NCBI GenBank assembly: GCA_913009205.1
Contig: CAJVYC010000002.1
Span: 1-64,000 of the forward strand
Reading direction: 5' to 3'
DNA from: an uncultured Fluviicola sp.
GTDB taxonomy: Bacteria; Bacteroidota; Bacteroidia; Flavobacteriales_D; Crocinitomicaceae
Length of the DNA stretch: 64,000 nucleotides
The notes below the pieces were generated by a model that saw nothing but the letters and a program-made list of their open reading frames with translations, ran no database searches and was not told where the DNA came from. The stretch's first letter is position 1. Every line of letters begins with the position of its first letter. The position numbers were made by a program, and so were the translations under genes. This document shows positions 27,993 through 37,949 of this stretch, piece after piece.

Positions 27993-28085
27993 GACACAAT
28001 GAAGAACTTGGAGTAATGGTACAAAGCTTTGAAGACCCTAAGGTCTTCTTGTGTCCAAGTTCAACAGTCTATATCAAATTGTGTC
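27993..28085. repeat. nested three-stem inverted repeat (structured RNA or palindromic element)
   Basis: Outer stem GACACAA (27993-27999) with TTGTGTC (28079-28085); middle stem GAACTTGGA (28004-28012) with TCCAAGTTC (28054-28062); inner stem GAAGACC (28031-28037) with GGTCTTC (28042-28048), loop CTAA. All three are perfect and nested. It lies in the gap between the CHAP-like gene and cutC. No coding frame explains it. Confidence 0.6.
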
Positions 28086-28113
28086 CTTATGTGAAAATAG
28101 TTAGACAAATCTA

Positions 28114-28809
28114 TCATAAAATCTGCTTCAAAAGACGCTGAACCTTCTCTTCACTCACTTTCATAATAGTCTCTGAGAACATCGAAGATTCGTCCAAAAG
28201 ATGGTTTTCCGTGCTTGAAAAGTGAATCGCATCCGGTTGAACTTGATCTCTAATCTTAGTAATATTGGATGCATTGACGCCACCTCCTGGCATAATTTGG
28301 ATCCGGTTCCCTGCATAAGCTTTCATCTCCTTCAATATTGAAAGTCCAAGATCAACGTTTCTTGCCAGACCAGCAGAAAGAACGCGATTTACTCCCAATT
28401 CGATCAATGTGTCCAGCGATTTTACAAATTCAAAAGTATCGTCAAAGGCGCGGTGAAAAGAAACCGTCATTCCTTGCGCTTGCTCAATCATTAACCCGAC
28501 GGCTTTTTTGTCAATCAATCCACGTTCATTTAATGCACCAATAACGACACCTTGCGCCCCTATTGCTTTGCATTCACGAATATCGCGTAGCATTATTTGG
28601 ACTTCATCATTATTGTATCGGAAACCACCCGGTCGATGGCGAATCAAAACGTGTGTTTCAACTCCATAAGCCAAGGCGTATTCAATCAACCCTGGAGAAG
28701 GTGTAATACCACCTTGCTCCAAGTTTTGACACAATTCGATTCTCGATAAATTATATTTTTTTGCCAGTTGAATTGCTTCAATCGATGCTGCACATAATTC
28801 TAATTCCAT
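28114..28809 (-). CDS. cutC: CutC family protein
   Basis: 231 residues, standard CutC length. Conserved blocks: ELCAASIEAIQLA, RIELCQNLEQGGITPSPGLI, HVLIRHRPGGFRYN, VIGALN, VSFHRAFDD, RVLSAGLA, IMPGGGVNASNI. A TIM barrel historically linked to copper homeostasis; its enzymatic role is uncertain. It follows the GH20 gene after only 2 bp, so the two are almost surely co-transcribed, which hints at a role with amino sugars. Confidence 0.92.
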   Translation of the reverse strand: MELELCAASIEAIQLAKKYNLSRIELCQNLEQGGITPSPGLIEYALAYGVETHVLIRHRPGGFRYNNDEVQIMLRDIRECKAIGAQGVVIGALNERGLIDKKAVGLMIEQAQGMTVSFHRAFDDTFEFVKSLDTLIELGVNRVLSAGLARNVDLGLSILKEMKAYAGNRIQIMPGGGVNASNITKIRDQVQPDAIHFSSTENHLLDESSMFSETIMKVSEEKVQRLLKQIL

Positions 28810-28811
28810 AA

Positions 28812-31070
28812 CTAGTTTTTTCTTAAAAATTCTATTTCATCAATGAATGTCCATGGGACACTTCCTGCTCCGCCACTTCCTGCTGGAATCTCATCCAATG
28901 GCTTAATTACGAGTTTGATAAATTTTGATTTGGTGCTCGGAAAAGATATTTGATTCTGCCTATCCTTAAACTCATTTGCCCTTCCTATTTCCCGCCAATT
29001 TTCAGAATCATCCGAAGCATATAATGTCACCTTTTCTGGTAAATAAATCCACATTCCTTTGTTGTCATTAAATCCGATTTTAAGACCATTCACTTCTTTG
29101 GAACCATCCATATCAACGATCATTTCGATGTGATTTTCGTTGAATCCCAACCAATCTGTTCCCTTGAATTTTACTCCTGCTGAAATTCCATCTACTAAGT
29201 TTAAACTTCCGTTGTGATCGAATTTTGGATGTGGAGGTGTCACCAATTCAATTTCTCTTCCCAAATCACCAGAAAGATTAAAGTGATACATCAAGGTCTC
29301 GTTAAAATTATCTGATGTCAACAGATAAGTCATTTCACTGTCCCCCTTTCCAGAAGGTCTTTTTAAAGTCATCGTATCTTGAACAATAATTCTTGACCCC
29401 ATATCCACATACGATTCATGATCTCTAAAAAATGTAGAAAGCAAGTACTCCTCTGTTGATTGAGTCCCTTTGAAATTAACATTTAACCCTTCTGACGCTC
29501 TTCCAATTTTTAGCTGAGGATAATGTATTGAATTGGCAAAATTGACATTGTGAAGTTTCAAATAATCTTCCTGATACTTCAAATAGGTATCAAGAAATAT
29601 ATCGTATTCTGGTTTATTTTTACACCACAAACTTTGGATCAAAGCCAATGCTCGTGGAAAGGCCATGTACTCCACATGATCCATTGTGGTAATGTATTCC
29701 GTCCATAAATTGGCTTGCCCACCCAGAATGTATTTCTCTTGTTCTTCCGTCAACTCTTCTGGGACAGGATTGTATTTGTACACTTTTTCTAATGGTAAAT
29801 ATCCGCCAATTGCCAGCGGTTCTATATCATGAGCGCTTTGGTAATAATCGAAATAACAATATGCAGTTGGCGACATTACGACGTTATGCCCTTGTTTAGC
29901 AGCTTCAATCCCACCTTTTTCTCCACGCCAAGACATTACCGCTGCGTTTGGTGACAAACCTCCTTCGAGAATTTCGTCCCAGCCAATTAATTTACGTCCA
30001 CGTTCCATTAAAAACGCATCCATCTGGCGGATAAAATAGCTTTGCAGCTCATGTGTGTCTTTCAATTTATTTTTCTTGATCACTTTTTGGCACTGCTTGC
30101 ATTCTTTCCATCTTTCTTTCGGTGCTTCATCCCCTCCGATGTGGATATATTCAGATGGAAAAAGTTCAAGAACTTCAGCTAAAACGTCTTTCATGAAGTT
30201 GATTGATTTCACCTTGGAACAATAAACATCGTCAAAAACACCCCAAAGACCAGGAACAGTATTTAATTCACCTGTACAAGAAAGCTCAGGATATGCGGCT
30301 AATGCGGCTCGACTGTGTCCAGGCATTTCGATCTCAGGAACAACAGTAATAAACTTTGTATTCGCATAAGCAACTACCTCTTTAATTTCTTCTTGGGTAT
30401 AAAAACCGCCATAATTTTCAGTTTCGTATTTACGAGGTGAATCTGAGAAATGACCAATAACAGTGCTGTCTCTAAATCCACCAATCGATGTCAATTTAGG
30501 GTGTTTTTTAATTTCAATCCGCCAACCTTGATCGTCTGTTAAATGCCAATGGAACTTATTGAATTTGTACAAAGCCATCAGATCAATGAAGCCTTTAACC
30601 TCATCGACATTAAAGAAATGACGGCTAACATCAAGGTGCAATCCCCGCCAATCGAATCGAGGCTCGTCCATAATAAAGCATTTCTGAATCGCTAGTTGAC
30701 CGTCCTTCTCGATAATCATTTGAAGAATTGAATTCACGGCATAGAAAGCTCCGTTATCCGACTTAAAAGAAATCGCGATAGTATTCAAAATGTTCATTTC
30801 ATAGCTGTTTTCCGAACCATGATCGTCCCGTAAAATTCTTAAATCTTCTGATTTGCTTGTCTTTATTAAAACAACTGATCTTGCGGCCAACTCCTTTTCA
30901 AGGTAATTGTAGGTTGCTGGCAGCAAATCAGGGGCGTTAATTGTTAAGGTGTCAGAAACTATGAAATGACCTTGAACAGGAGAATACACCAACGGAGTTG
31001 GAATTATTGTGCATTGTGCAATAGCACTTGACGCAAATAGTATGCACAGAATAAAAATGATGTTTTTCAT
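28812..31070 (-). CDS. family 20 beta-N-acetylhexosaminidase
   Basis: 752 residues with a signal peptide (residues 1-19). GH20b domain at about 25-140, then the GH20 catalytic barrel: FDWRGLHLDVSRHF, FNKFHWHLTDDQGWRIEI, VVPEIEMPGHSRAAL, and the catalytic pair Asp314-Glu315 in HIGGDEAPKERW. The C-terminal 150 residues form a F5/8-type-C-like or chitobiase C-terminal beta domain. It releases terminal GlcNAc or GalNAc from chitin oligomers, peptidoglycan fragments or glycans in the periplasm or outside. Operon with cutC. Confidence 0.94.
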   Translation of the reverse strand: MKNIIFILCILFASSAIAQCTIIPTPLVYSPVQGHFIVSDTLTINAPDLLPATYNYLEKELAARSVVLIKTSKSEDLRILRDDHGSENSYEMNILNTIAISFKSDNGAFYAVNSILQMIIEKDGQLAIQKCFIMDEPRFDWRGLHLDVSRHFFNVDEVKGFIDLMALYKFNKFHWHLTDDQGWRIEIKKHPKLTSIGGFRDSTVIGHFSDSPRKYETENYGGFYTQEEIKEVVAYANTKFITVVPEIEMPGHSRAALAAYPELSCTGELNTVPGLWGVFDDVYCSKVKSINFMKDVLAEVLELFPSEYIHIGGDEAPKERWKECKQCQKVIKKNKLKDTHELQSYFIRQMDAFLMERGRKLIGWDEILEGGLSPNAAVMSWRGEKGGIEAAKQGHNVVMSPTAYCYFDYYQSAHDIEPLAIGGYLPLEKVYKYNPVPEELTEEQEKYILGGQANLWTEYITTMDHVEYMAFPRALALIQSLWCKNKPEYDIFLDTYLKYQEDYLKLHNVNFANSIHYPQLKIGRASEGLNVNFKGTQSTEEYLLSTFFRDHESYVDMGSRIIVQDTMTLKRPSGKGDSEMTYLLTSDNFNETLMYHFNLSGDLGREIELVTPPHPKFDHNGSLNLVDGISAGVKFKGTDWLGFNENHIEMIVDMDGSKEVNGLKIGFNDNKGMWIYLPEKVTLYASDDSENWREIGRANEFKDRQNQISFPSTKSKFIKLVIKPLDEIPAGSGGAGSVPWTFIDEIEFLRKN

Positions 31071-31096
31071 ACCCGCTAAATTAGAAAGTAGAATCT

Positions 31097-31189
31097 TTAA
31101 TTTACCATTATGGGATAACTAATCACGACATTACCTTGGGCAATACTTACCTCTTCTAATGGAATTCCAATAAAATAAGATTGACTCCA
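31097..31189 (-). pseudogene. possible short gene remnant
   Basis: A stop-free minus-strand frame reads SYFIGIPLEEVSIAQGNVVI and ends MVN before TAA. No start codon; a TAA precedes it. The look is protein-like but too short for a family call. Confidence 0.15.
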
Positions 31190-31328
31190 TTAACAAGCTA
31201 TTAACTATCCAACTGAAAATCAGTAGTGATTAGACCTCTCAAAGTGAGAGCGCAAATAAAGAAGATTGATTCGATTTTCAAAAGACAATACGCTCTTTTT
31301 TATCAACTAAATCGACTTTTCTACAGAA

Positions 31329-34300
31329 TTACATATTCCGTCTATACTGCCCTCCTACTTCAAATAAAGCATTTGTAATTTCACCCAAAGAAGCGTATTT
31401 ACTCGTCTCCATCAATTGTTCAAAGATGTTATGGTTCTGAATTGCGGCTTTCTGTATTTTTTGAATTCCATCAGCTACTTCAGTTTTAAAGGAGTTATTC
31501 AGTTCCTTCAACATTGTAATTTGATATTGCTTTTCTTCTTCGGTTGCTCTAATTACTTCTTCCGGAATCACAGTTGGCGATCCTTTTGAACTTAAGAACG
31601 TATTCACTCCAATAATCGGGAATTCGCCTGTGTGCTTCAACGTTTCGTAATACAACGATTCTTCTTGAATCTTAGATCGTTGGTACATCGTTTCCATTGC
31701 ACCAAGAACCCCACCACGTTCAGTGATACGATCAAATTCTGTCAATACTGCTTCTTCTACAAGATCTGTCAACTCTTCAATAATAAATGAACCTTGAAGT
31801 GGATTCTCGTTCTGTGTTAATCCCAACTCACGGTTGATAATCAATTGAATTGCCATTGCTCTACGAACCGACTCTTCAGTTGGCGTTGTAATTGCCTCGT
31901 CGTAAGCGTTTGTGTGCAATGAATTACAGTTATCGTAAATAGCGTAAAGTGCTTGTAACGTTGTTCTAATATCGTTGAAATCAATTTCTTGAGCGTGCAA
32001 TGAGCGACCCGAAGTTTGAATATGGTACTTCAATTTCTGAGCTTTAGGATCTGCTCCATATTTTTTGTCCAATGCTTTCGCCCAAATCCTTCTTGCAACA
32101 CGTCCGATAACTGCATATTCGGGGTCGATACCGTTTGAAAAGAAGAAAGATAAGTTAGGTCCGAATTTGTTAATATCCATTCCACGGCTTAAATAATACT
32201 CGACATATGTGAATCCATTCGCCAATGTAAACCCTAATTGCGTAATTGGATTCGATCCAGCTTCCGCGATATGGTATCCAGATATAGAAACTGAATAGAA
32301 ATTACGTACTGCATTTTCAATGAAGTATTCCTGCACATCTCCCATCAATCGCAACGCGAATTCAGTTGAGAAAATACATGTATTCTGCGCTTGATCTTCT
32401 TTTAAGATATCCGCTTGAACCGTTCCACGAACCTGAGTAAGCGTTACTTTTTTAATTTCAGCATAAACATCGGCAGGTAAAACTTGATCTCCTGTCGTTC
32501 CCAAAAGCATCAATCCCAATCCGTCGTTCCCTTCAGGAAGATCTCCTTGATAGGTTGGGCGAACTGTTCCTATCTTCTTATAAATTGCGGTAATTTTCGC
32601 CTCAATTTCTTTTTCTAATCCGTTTTCCTTGATGTACTTTTCACAGTTTTGATCAATTGCGGCGTTCATGAAGAACCCTAACAACATTGGCGCGGGGCCA
32701 TTTATCGTCATTGAAACAGAAGTCTTTGCGGCTGATAAGTCAAACCCAGAATACAATTTCTTCGCATCATCCAAACAGCAGATTGAAACTCCTGCGTTAC
32801 CAATCTTTCCGTAAACATCTGGGCGTTCACCTGGATCATTTCCGTAAAGTGTTACAGAATCAAATGCTGTAGAAAGACGCTTCGCAGGCATTCCCAAACT
32901 TACATAGTGGAAACGTTTGTTCGTTCTTTCTGGTCCACCTTCACCTGCAAACATCCGCGTCGGATCTTCACCTTCTCTTTTGAAAGGGAACAATCCAGCA
33001 GTGTAAGGAAATTCACCCGGTACATTCTCTTGCAACGACCATCTCAAAATATCTCCCCAACCTGTATACTTCGGCGTTGCTATTTTTGGAATTTGAGAAT
33101 GCGATAATGATTCCGAATGCGTTTGAATTGTCAATTCTTTATCACGAACCTTAAACTTAAATTCAGGGTTCTTGTACAATTGTTTTTTCGCTTCCCAGTT
33201 TTCTAGAATTGCCCAGTTCTTTGGATCAAAATTTAATTTTTCTAATTCTAATGCTTCTAGCAAACCTTTGATGAGCCTATCTTTGTCTTCAAGAGAAGAT
33301 TCTTTCATTGACTCAATTGAAGAATTCAATCCCCAAAGTCGATCAGCCACTTTAACTTGTGTGTCGACCCATTTATCGTAAGCACGGTTGCTCTCTGAAA
33401 TCTCAGACAAGTAACGCGTTCTTTCTGGTGGAATCACATAAATCTTCTCCGACATTTCTTCTGTAATCTCGAAAGTTGATTTCAAGTCTGCACGAGTTTT
33501 TTCAACAACCTTGTCCATGATCACCTTATACAAGGTGTTCATTCCTGGATCGTTGAATTGTGAAGCTATTGTTCCATAAACGGGCATTGTATCCACTGGA
33601 TCTTCCCATCTATTGTGATTTCTTTGGTATTGTTTTCGAACATCACGAACAGCATCTAATGCTCCACGTTTGTCGAATTTATTCAACGCGATAACGTCGG
33701 CAAAATCCAACATATCTATTTTTTCTAACTGCGTTGCCGCACCATATTCAGGCGTCATTACGTACAATGACATATCTGAATGGTCTAAAATCTCAGTATC
33801 CGATTGTCCAATTCCCGATGTTTCAAGGATGATTAAATCGAACTCTGCCGCCTTCAAAACATTGATTGCTTCCGCAACGTGCTTTGATAAAGCCAAATTC
33901 GATTGGCGTGTCGCCAATGAACGCATATAAACGCGGTCACTTTTAATCGAGTTCATTCTAATTCTATCTCCTAAAAGCGCACCACCCGTCTTCCGTTTTG
34001 AGGGATCGACAGAAACAACAGCTATATTTTTCTTTGGAAAGTCAACCAAAAAACGGCGTACCAATTCATCCACTAAAGATGATTTACCTGACCCACCTGT
34101 TCCAGTGATTCCCAAAACAGGGACCGCAGCGGCTTTGGCCATTACATTTACTTGTTCCAAGATGTCTTTTGAAGCATCAGCAAAATTTTCAGCAGCAGAA
34201 ATAATTCTGGCAATTGCTGGATCGCTTTTTTCAGTCAAATGATTGATTTCTCCGTTCAAATTATCTCCAACAGGAAAATCACAACGCTTAACAAGGTCAT

Positions 34301-34709
34301 TTATCATTCCTTGAAGTCCCATTGAACGGCCATCGTCTGGATGATAAATTCTTTCAATTCCGTAGGCTTCTAATTCAGCAATTTCAGATGGAAGAATAGT
34401 TCCTCCTCCCCCACCGAAGATTTTAATGTTTGGAGCTCCTTTTTCCTGCAATAAATCATACATGTATTTAAAGTACTCGTTGTGCCCTCCTTGATACGAA
34501 GTCATCGCAATTGCTTGCGCATCTTCTTGAATTGCACAATTCACTACTTCTTCAACAGATCTATCATGACCAAGATGAATTACCTCACAACCTGTTGATT
34601 GGATAATTCTACGCATGATATTGATAGCCGCGTCGTGCCCATCAAACAATGATGCCGCCGTTACGATTCGTACTTTATTTGAAGGGATGTAAGGTTCTAC
34701 TCTTTCCAT
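31329..34709 (-). CDS. icmF: fused isobutyryl-CoA mutase (B12-dependent acyl-CoA mutase, IcmF)
   Basis: 1126 residues with the IcmF layout: B12-binding domain 1-145 (DGHD at 23-26, where His25 is the cobalt ligand; SYQGGH), MeaI-type G-protein chaperone (P-loop GTGGSGKSS near 202-210, then [17 protein letters not shown]), and the mutase barrel (about 560-1126; [35 protein letters not shown]). It isomerises isobutyryl-CoA and n-butyryl-CoA (some members act on isovaleryl/pivalyl-CoA) with adenosylcobalamin, and the fused GTPase guards cofactor loading. It links to branched-chain 2-oxoacid breakdown. Confidence 0.95.
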   Translation of the reverse strand: MERVEPYIPSNKVRIVTAASLFDGHDAAINIMRRIIQSTGCEVIHLGHDRSVEEVVNCAIQEDAQAIAMTSYQGGHNEYFKYMYDLLQEKGAPNIKIFGGGGGTILPSEIAELEAYGIERIYHPDDGRSMGLQGMINDLVKRCDFPVGDNLNGEINHLTEKSDPAIARIISAAENFADASKDILEQVNVMAKAAAVPVLGITGTGGSGKSSLVDELVRRFLVDFPKKNIAVVSVDPSKRKTGGALLGDRIRMNSIKSDRVYMRSLATRQSNLALSKHVAEAINVLKAAEFDLIILETSGIGQSDTEILDHSDMSLYVMTPEYGAATQLEKIDMLDFADVIALNKFDKRGALDAVRDVRKQYQRNHNRWEDPVDTMPVYGTIASQFNDPGMNTLYKVIMDKVVEKTRADLKSTFEITEEMSEKIYVIPPERTRYLSEISESNRAYDKWVDTQVKVADRLWGLNSSIESMKESSLEDKDRLIKGLLEALELEKLNFDPKNWAILENWEAKKQLYKNPEFKFKVRDKELTIQTHSESLSHSQIPKIATPKYTGWGDILRWSLQENVPGEFPYTAGLFPFKREGEDPTRMFAGEGGPERTNKRFHYVSLGMPAKRLSTAFDSVTLYGNDPGERPDVYGKIGNAGVSICCLDDAKKLYSGFDLSAAKTSVSMTINGPAPMLLGFFMNAAIDQNCEKYIKENGLEKEIEAKITAIYKKIGTVRPTYQGDLPEGNDGLGLMLLGTTGDQVLPADVYAEIKKVTLTQVRGTVQADILKEDQAQNTCIFSTEFALRLMGDVQEYFIENAVRNFYSVSISGYHIAEAGSNPITQLGFTLANGFTYVEYYLSRGMDINKFGPNLSFFFSNGIDPEYAVIGRVARRIWAKALDKKYGADPKAQKLKYHIQTSGRSLHAQEIDFNDIRTTLQALYAIYDNCNSLHTNAYDEAITTPTEESVRRAMAIQLIINRELGLTQNENPLQGSFIIEELTDLVEEAVLTEFDRITERGGVLGAMETMYQRSKIQEESLYYETLKHTGEFPIIGVNTFLSSKGSPTVIPEEVIRATEEEKQYQITMLKELNNSFKTEVADGIQKIQKAAIQNHNIFEQLMETSKYASLGEITNALFEVGGQYRRNM

Positions 34710-35115
34710 AAATGCTATTTGTGATGCTTTTAAAAAGCCTTGTAAAAGTAGTGATTTAAGATGAATTAATTGCCTTTTAAAGCGATGTATTGGCGATTCG
34801 GAATATAGTTTTGCTGCTTTTTTCTAGAGCTGAAAAAGTACAGCGAAAAGGTCCCTAAAGCTGCATGACTCTCTTACCCAATATTGAATTCATGACTTGA
34901 AAATGAAGAACTCCTCTCTTAGCTGAGCCGAGATCGTCAAATAGCCCCATTTTCTAGCGCCACTTCATCGATTGGGTCCCAAGAAAAACATTCTAGGCGC
35001 ATTGTGCTTCGATAAATCAACTCTCCTTTTCAAATTCATAACTTCTAACCCATCATTTCTAATCCACACTTCGATAAACTCAGTGTAAATAATTCATAAT
35101 TCCCAATTAATCAAG
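34710..35115. other. gene-free spacer with short dispersed repeats
   Basis: I see no coding frame. It contains AATGAAGAACT (34902-34912) and GCTGAGCCGAG (34922-34932), both also present near 27977-28008, two copies of CTTCGATAAA (35007-35016 and 35069-35078), and an ACACT...AGTGT inverted repeat at 35066-35085. Confidence 0.5.
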
Positions 35116-35123
35116 TAGCTTTG
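35116..35123 (+). promoter_or_regulatory. TAnnTTTG box for ABC-F gene
   Basis: TAGCTTTG matches the -7 consensus, 19 nt before the ATG at 35143. No TTG at the -33 position. Confidence 0.5.
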
Positions 35124-35142
35124 CGCTCTTAAATAAGAGAAT

Positions 35143-36774
35143 ATGATATCGGTTAACGGAATTGGAATAGGTTTTGGCGGTGAAGATTTATTCGGTGATG
35201 TGAGTTTTGTGATTAATGAAAACGACAAGATTGCATTGATGGGTAAAAACGGAGCCGGTAAAACAACGATGATGAAGATCATTGCTGGAGAACTTAAAGC
35301 CAACAAGGGAACCGTTCAAGGTCCAGAAGATGCTGTTATCGCCTATTTGCCACAACACTTATTGACCGAAGATAATTGTACTGTTTTCGATGAAACGTCG
35401 AAAGCGTTTGGAAGTATTTTCCAGATGAAGGAAGATATGGAACGTTTGAACAAGGAATTGGAAACAAGAACCGATTACGAGTCGCAGGCGTATATGGACA
35501 TTATCGAGCAGGTTTCTGATATCGGTGAAAAGTTCTATTCAATTGAAGAAACGAACTTTGATGCGGAGATTGAAAAAGCACTTTTGGGATTGGGATTCAA
35601 ACGTTCTGACTTTACGCGGCAAACCAGTGAGTTTAGTGGTGGATGGAGAATGCGAATCGAACTGGCAAAAATCTTATTGCAAAAACCGGATTTGGTTCTT
35701 CTTGATGAGCCTACAAATCACATTGATATTGAATCTGTTTTTTGGCTCGAGGACTTCTTGCTAAACAAAGCAAAAGCTGTGATTGTAATCTCTCACGATA
35801 AAGCATTTATTGACAACATTACCAACCGCACCATTGAAGTAGCGATGGGACAAATATTTGACTACAAGGCCAATTACTCTCATTATTTGCAGTTAAGAGA
35901 AGACAGAAGGTTGGCTCAAATCAAGACGTATAACGAGCAGAAATTGTTTATCGCAGACACGAAACTGTTTATTGACAAGTTCAAAGGAACGTTCTCGAAG
36001 TCCAATCAGGTCAACTCTCGAAAACGAATGTTGGACAAACTTGTGATTGTTGAGGTTGATGATGTTGACACTTCAGCTTTGAACTTGCGTTTTCCTAAAT
36101 CACAGCGATCTGGAGATTATCCCGTAATAGCGAAGGAATTGAGTAAATCGTATGGTGACAGCGTTATTTTCAAGGATGCGAGTTTAGCCATTGCGAGAGG
36201 TGAAAAGGTATCTTTCGTTGGAAGAAACGGTGAAGGGAAATCGACGATGATTAAGGCGATCATGAGTGAAATCGAATACGAAGGCCAATGCGATTTAGGA
36301 CACAACGCGAAGGTTGGATATTTTGCGCAAAATCAAGCTTCGTTGTTGGATGGAGAATTGACCGTTTTTGAAACTGTTGATAATGTTGCCCTAGGTGAAA
36401 TCAGAACTCAGATGAAAAATATCTTGGGTGGATTTATGTTTAGTGGAGATGCTATTGACAAGAAGGTGAAATACTTGTCCGGTGGGGAAAAGACGCGTTT
36501 AGCGATGGTAAAATTACTTCTTGAACCTGTGAACGTTTTAATTCTCGATGAGCCGACAAATCACTTGGATCTTAAATCGAAGGATGTTTTGAAAGAAGCT
36601 CTCTTAGCTTTCGACGGAACGTTAATTCTTGTTTCTCACGATAGAGATTTCCTTCAAGGTTTGTCTCAAAAGGTATTTGAATTCAGAGAAAAACGAGTGA
36701 TAGAACATTTCGAATCAATTGACGAATTCCTGGCTCGAAATAGAATTGAAAGCATCAAAGCGATGGATTTATAG
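35143..36774 (+). CDS. ABC-F family ATPase
   Basis: 543 residues with two ABC modules and no membrane segment. Walker A motifs GKNGAGKTT and GRNGEGKST, signatures SGGWRMRIEL and LSGGEKTRLAM, Walker B LVLLDEPTNHID and LILDEPTNHLD. A linker of about 80 residues joins them (NYSHYLQLREDRRLAQIKTYNEQ). ABC-F proteins bind the ribosomal E site and act in translation or antibiotic tolerance. It most resembles the YbiT-type housekeeping branch; no resistance role is claimed. Confidence 0.93.
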   Translation: MISVNGIGIGFGGEDLFGDVSFVINENDKIALMGKNGAGKTTMMKIIAGELKANKGTVQGPEDAVIAYLPQHLLTEDNCTVFDETSKAFGSIFQMKEDMERLNKELETRTDYESQAYMDIIEQVSDIGEKFYSIEETNFDAEIEKALLGLGFKRSDFTRQTSEFSGGWRMRIELAKILLQKPDLVLLDEPTNHIDIESVFWLEDFLLNKAKAVIVISHDKAFIDNITNRTIEVAMGQIFDYKANYSHYLQLREDRRLAQIKTYNEQKLFIADTKLFIDKFKGTFSKSNQVNSRKRMLDKLVIVEVDDVDTSALNLRFPKSQRSGDYPVIAKELSKSYGDSVIFKDASLAIARGEKVSFVGRNGEGKSTMIKAIMSEIEYEGQCDLGHNAKVGYFAQNQASLLDGELTVFETVDNVALGEIRTQMKNILGGFMFSGDAIDKKVKYLSGGEKTRLAMVKLLLEPVNVLILDEPTNHLDLKSKDVLKEALLAFDGTLILVSHDRDFLQGLSQKVFEFREKRVIEHFESIDEFLARNRIESIKAMDL

Positions 36775-36780
36775 AGTCGA

Positions 36781-37641
36781 TCACTTCAAGATTAGCGTTG
36801 ATGTAATCGGATTGTGGTCTGATAATCGCAATGACTTCCCATTCATGATTTGCCTTGGTGATTCAATAATAGATCCAATCAATTTTGATCGCTTGTTCTT
36901 TCTTAGGAAGATAAAATCAATCCAATAGGATTTTCCGTTGGCCTCCATCAAATCATGATCCTTGAAATTACACGTGTTTTTTAATTTACCCATTGGCTCA
37001 AGCGTAGATGCATGAAGCGTTTTAGTCAAACTGTCGAAATTGGCTGTTGAAGCAGCAATATTGAAATCGCCAACATAAAGAACGGCGTTTGAATCACTAA
37101 TTTCTCGCTGAACCGTATTAATCACTTCTACTTGATTCTTTCTAATTCCAATTCGTTTAAGCCCCCTCCCCGCTTGCAGATGTGTCCCTAAAATATCCAA
37201 ATCTTTACCCTCAATATCCAGCGTAACATGAACAAGGCCTTTCTTTGCTAGTCGATCTGCGCCTGTTTTGTCTTTAAAAGAATAATGTTTAGGCTGATTT
37301 TTGAACTTCACTTTCGAATAAACAAACACGCCTGACGCTACTCCAAAAAGGGATTTCGGCCCAGGTTTCGTAATATTCGGATACGATTCAGCCATCAATT
37401 CATTTAGGTGCTTCGACGCTCGATTGTGAAATACCTCTTGCAGAATGATAACGTCTGCATTGGTTTCGATGAGGTAATTTGCGATGCTGTCAACCCGCTT
37501 CATTTGTTTGTCGGCCAAAATACTCGGGCGAAGAAAAACATTCCACGATACGATTTTCAGAGTATCTTGTGCGAATCCATTGCTGAAAAAGCAAATTAGA
37601 CTTACGCCGAAGAATAATGATATGAATAATGATCGGTTTAT
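36781..37641 (-). CDS. secreted endonuclease/exonuclease/phosphatase family protein with non-AUG start
   Basis: About 286 residues. The family core is clear: KIVSWNVFLRP at the mature N-terminus, ADVIILQEVFHN (metal Glu), GTHLQAG, YVGDFNIAA, and LSDHNPITSTL at the end. A typical signal peptide (NRSLFISLFFGVSLICFFSNGFAQ) precedes it in frame. No ATG, GTG or TTG exists before it: the first TTG is inside the conserved core at 37518. The best start is ATA at 37641 (giving xNRSLFISLFF), or ATC/ATT just upstream. A rare start or a single-base change (ATG to ATA) explains this. Substrate (DNA, phosphoester or lipid) unknown. Confidence 0.75.
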   Translation of the reverse strand: MNRSLFISLFFGVSLICFFSNGFAQDTLKIVSWNVFLRPSILADKQMKRVDSIANYLIETNADVIILQEVFHNRASKHLNELMAESYPNITKPGPKSLFGVASGVFVYSKVKFKNQPKHYSFKDKTGADRLAKKGLVHVTLDIEGKDLDILGTHLQAGRGLKRIGIRKNQVEVINTVQREISDSNAVLYVGDFNIAASTANFDSLTKTLHASTLEPMGKLKNTCNFKDHDLMEANGKSYWIDFIFLRKNKRSKLIGSIIESPRQIMNGKSLRLSDHNPITSTLILK

Positions 37642-37863
37642 GATAATCTCAATATACGAAATTATAAGCGATGGAATAATCTGTGTATTTCTATCTTTGG
37701 AAAAAAATTACAAGAAAGAAAATGACGGCATAAACCTGATGCAAAGGTAGTCCTCTTCAGTGTAAAGAGCTCGTAATTAAGCGCCTAAAAAAGATGTAGT
37801 TTCTTTTGTAAACTTCAAAAAATCAATGAGATTTAATACAATGGTTCTTATATATCAATAGGA
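37642..37863. other. spacer without recognisable genes
   Basis: AT-rich sequence upstream of the phosphatase-family gene (minus strand) and of the thioredoxin gene (plus strand). An in-frame TAA on the minus strand at 37708-37710 limits how far the phosphatase-family reading can extend. No other coding or repeat signal was seen. Confidence 0.4.
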
Positions 37864-37898
37864 TTGCAATAATAACCGGAATCATTAAATTACTTTTG
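37864..37898 (+). promoter_or_regulatory. promoter for thioredoxin-like gene
   Basis: TTG (37864-37866) and TACTTTTG (37891-37898, a consensus -7 box) are separated by 24 bp, slightly longer than usual. The leader would be about 48 nt. Confidence 0.5.
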
Positions 37899-37949
37899 TA
37901 AGTCTAAAGAATCAATAGAGTTCTAATAAAAAAGCAAAAAGTAGAAATT

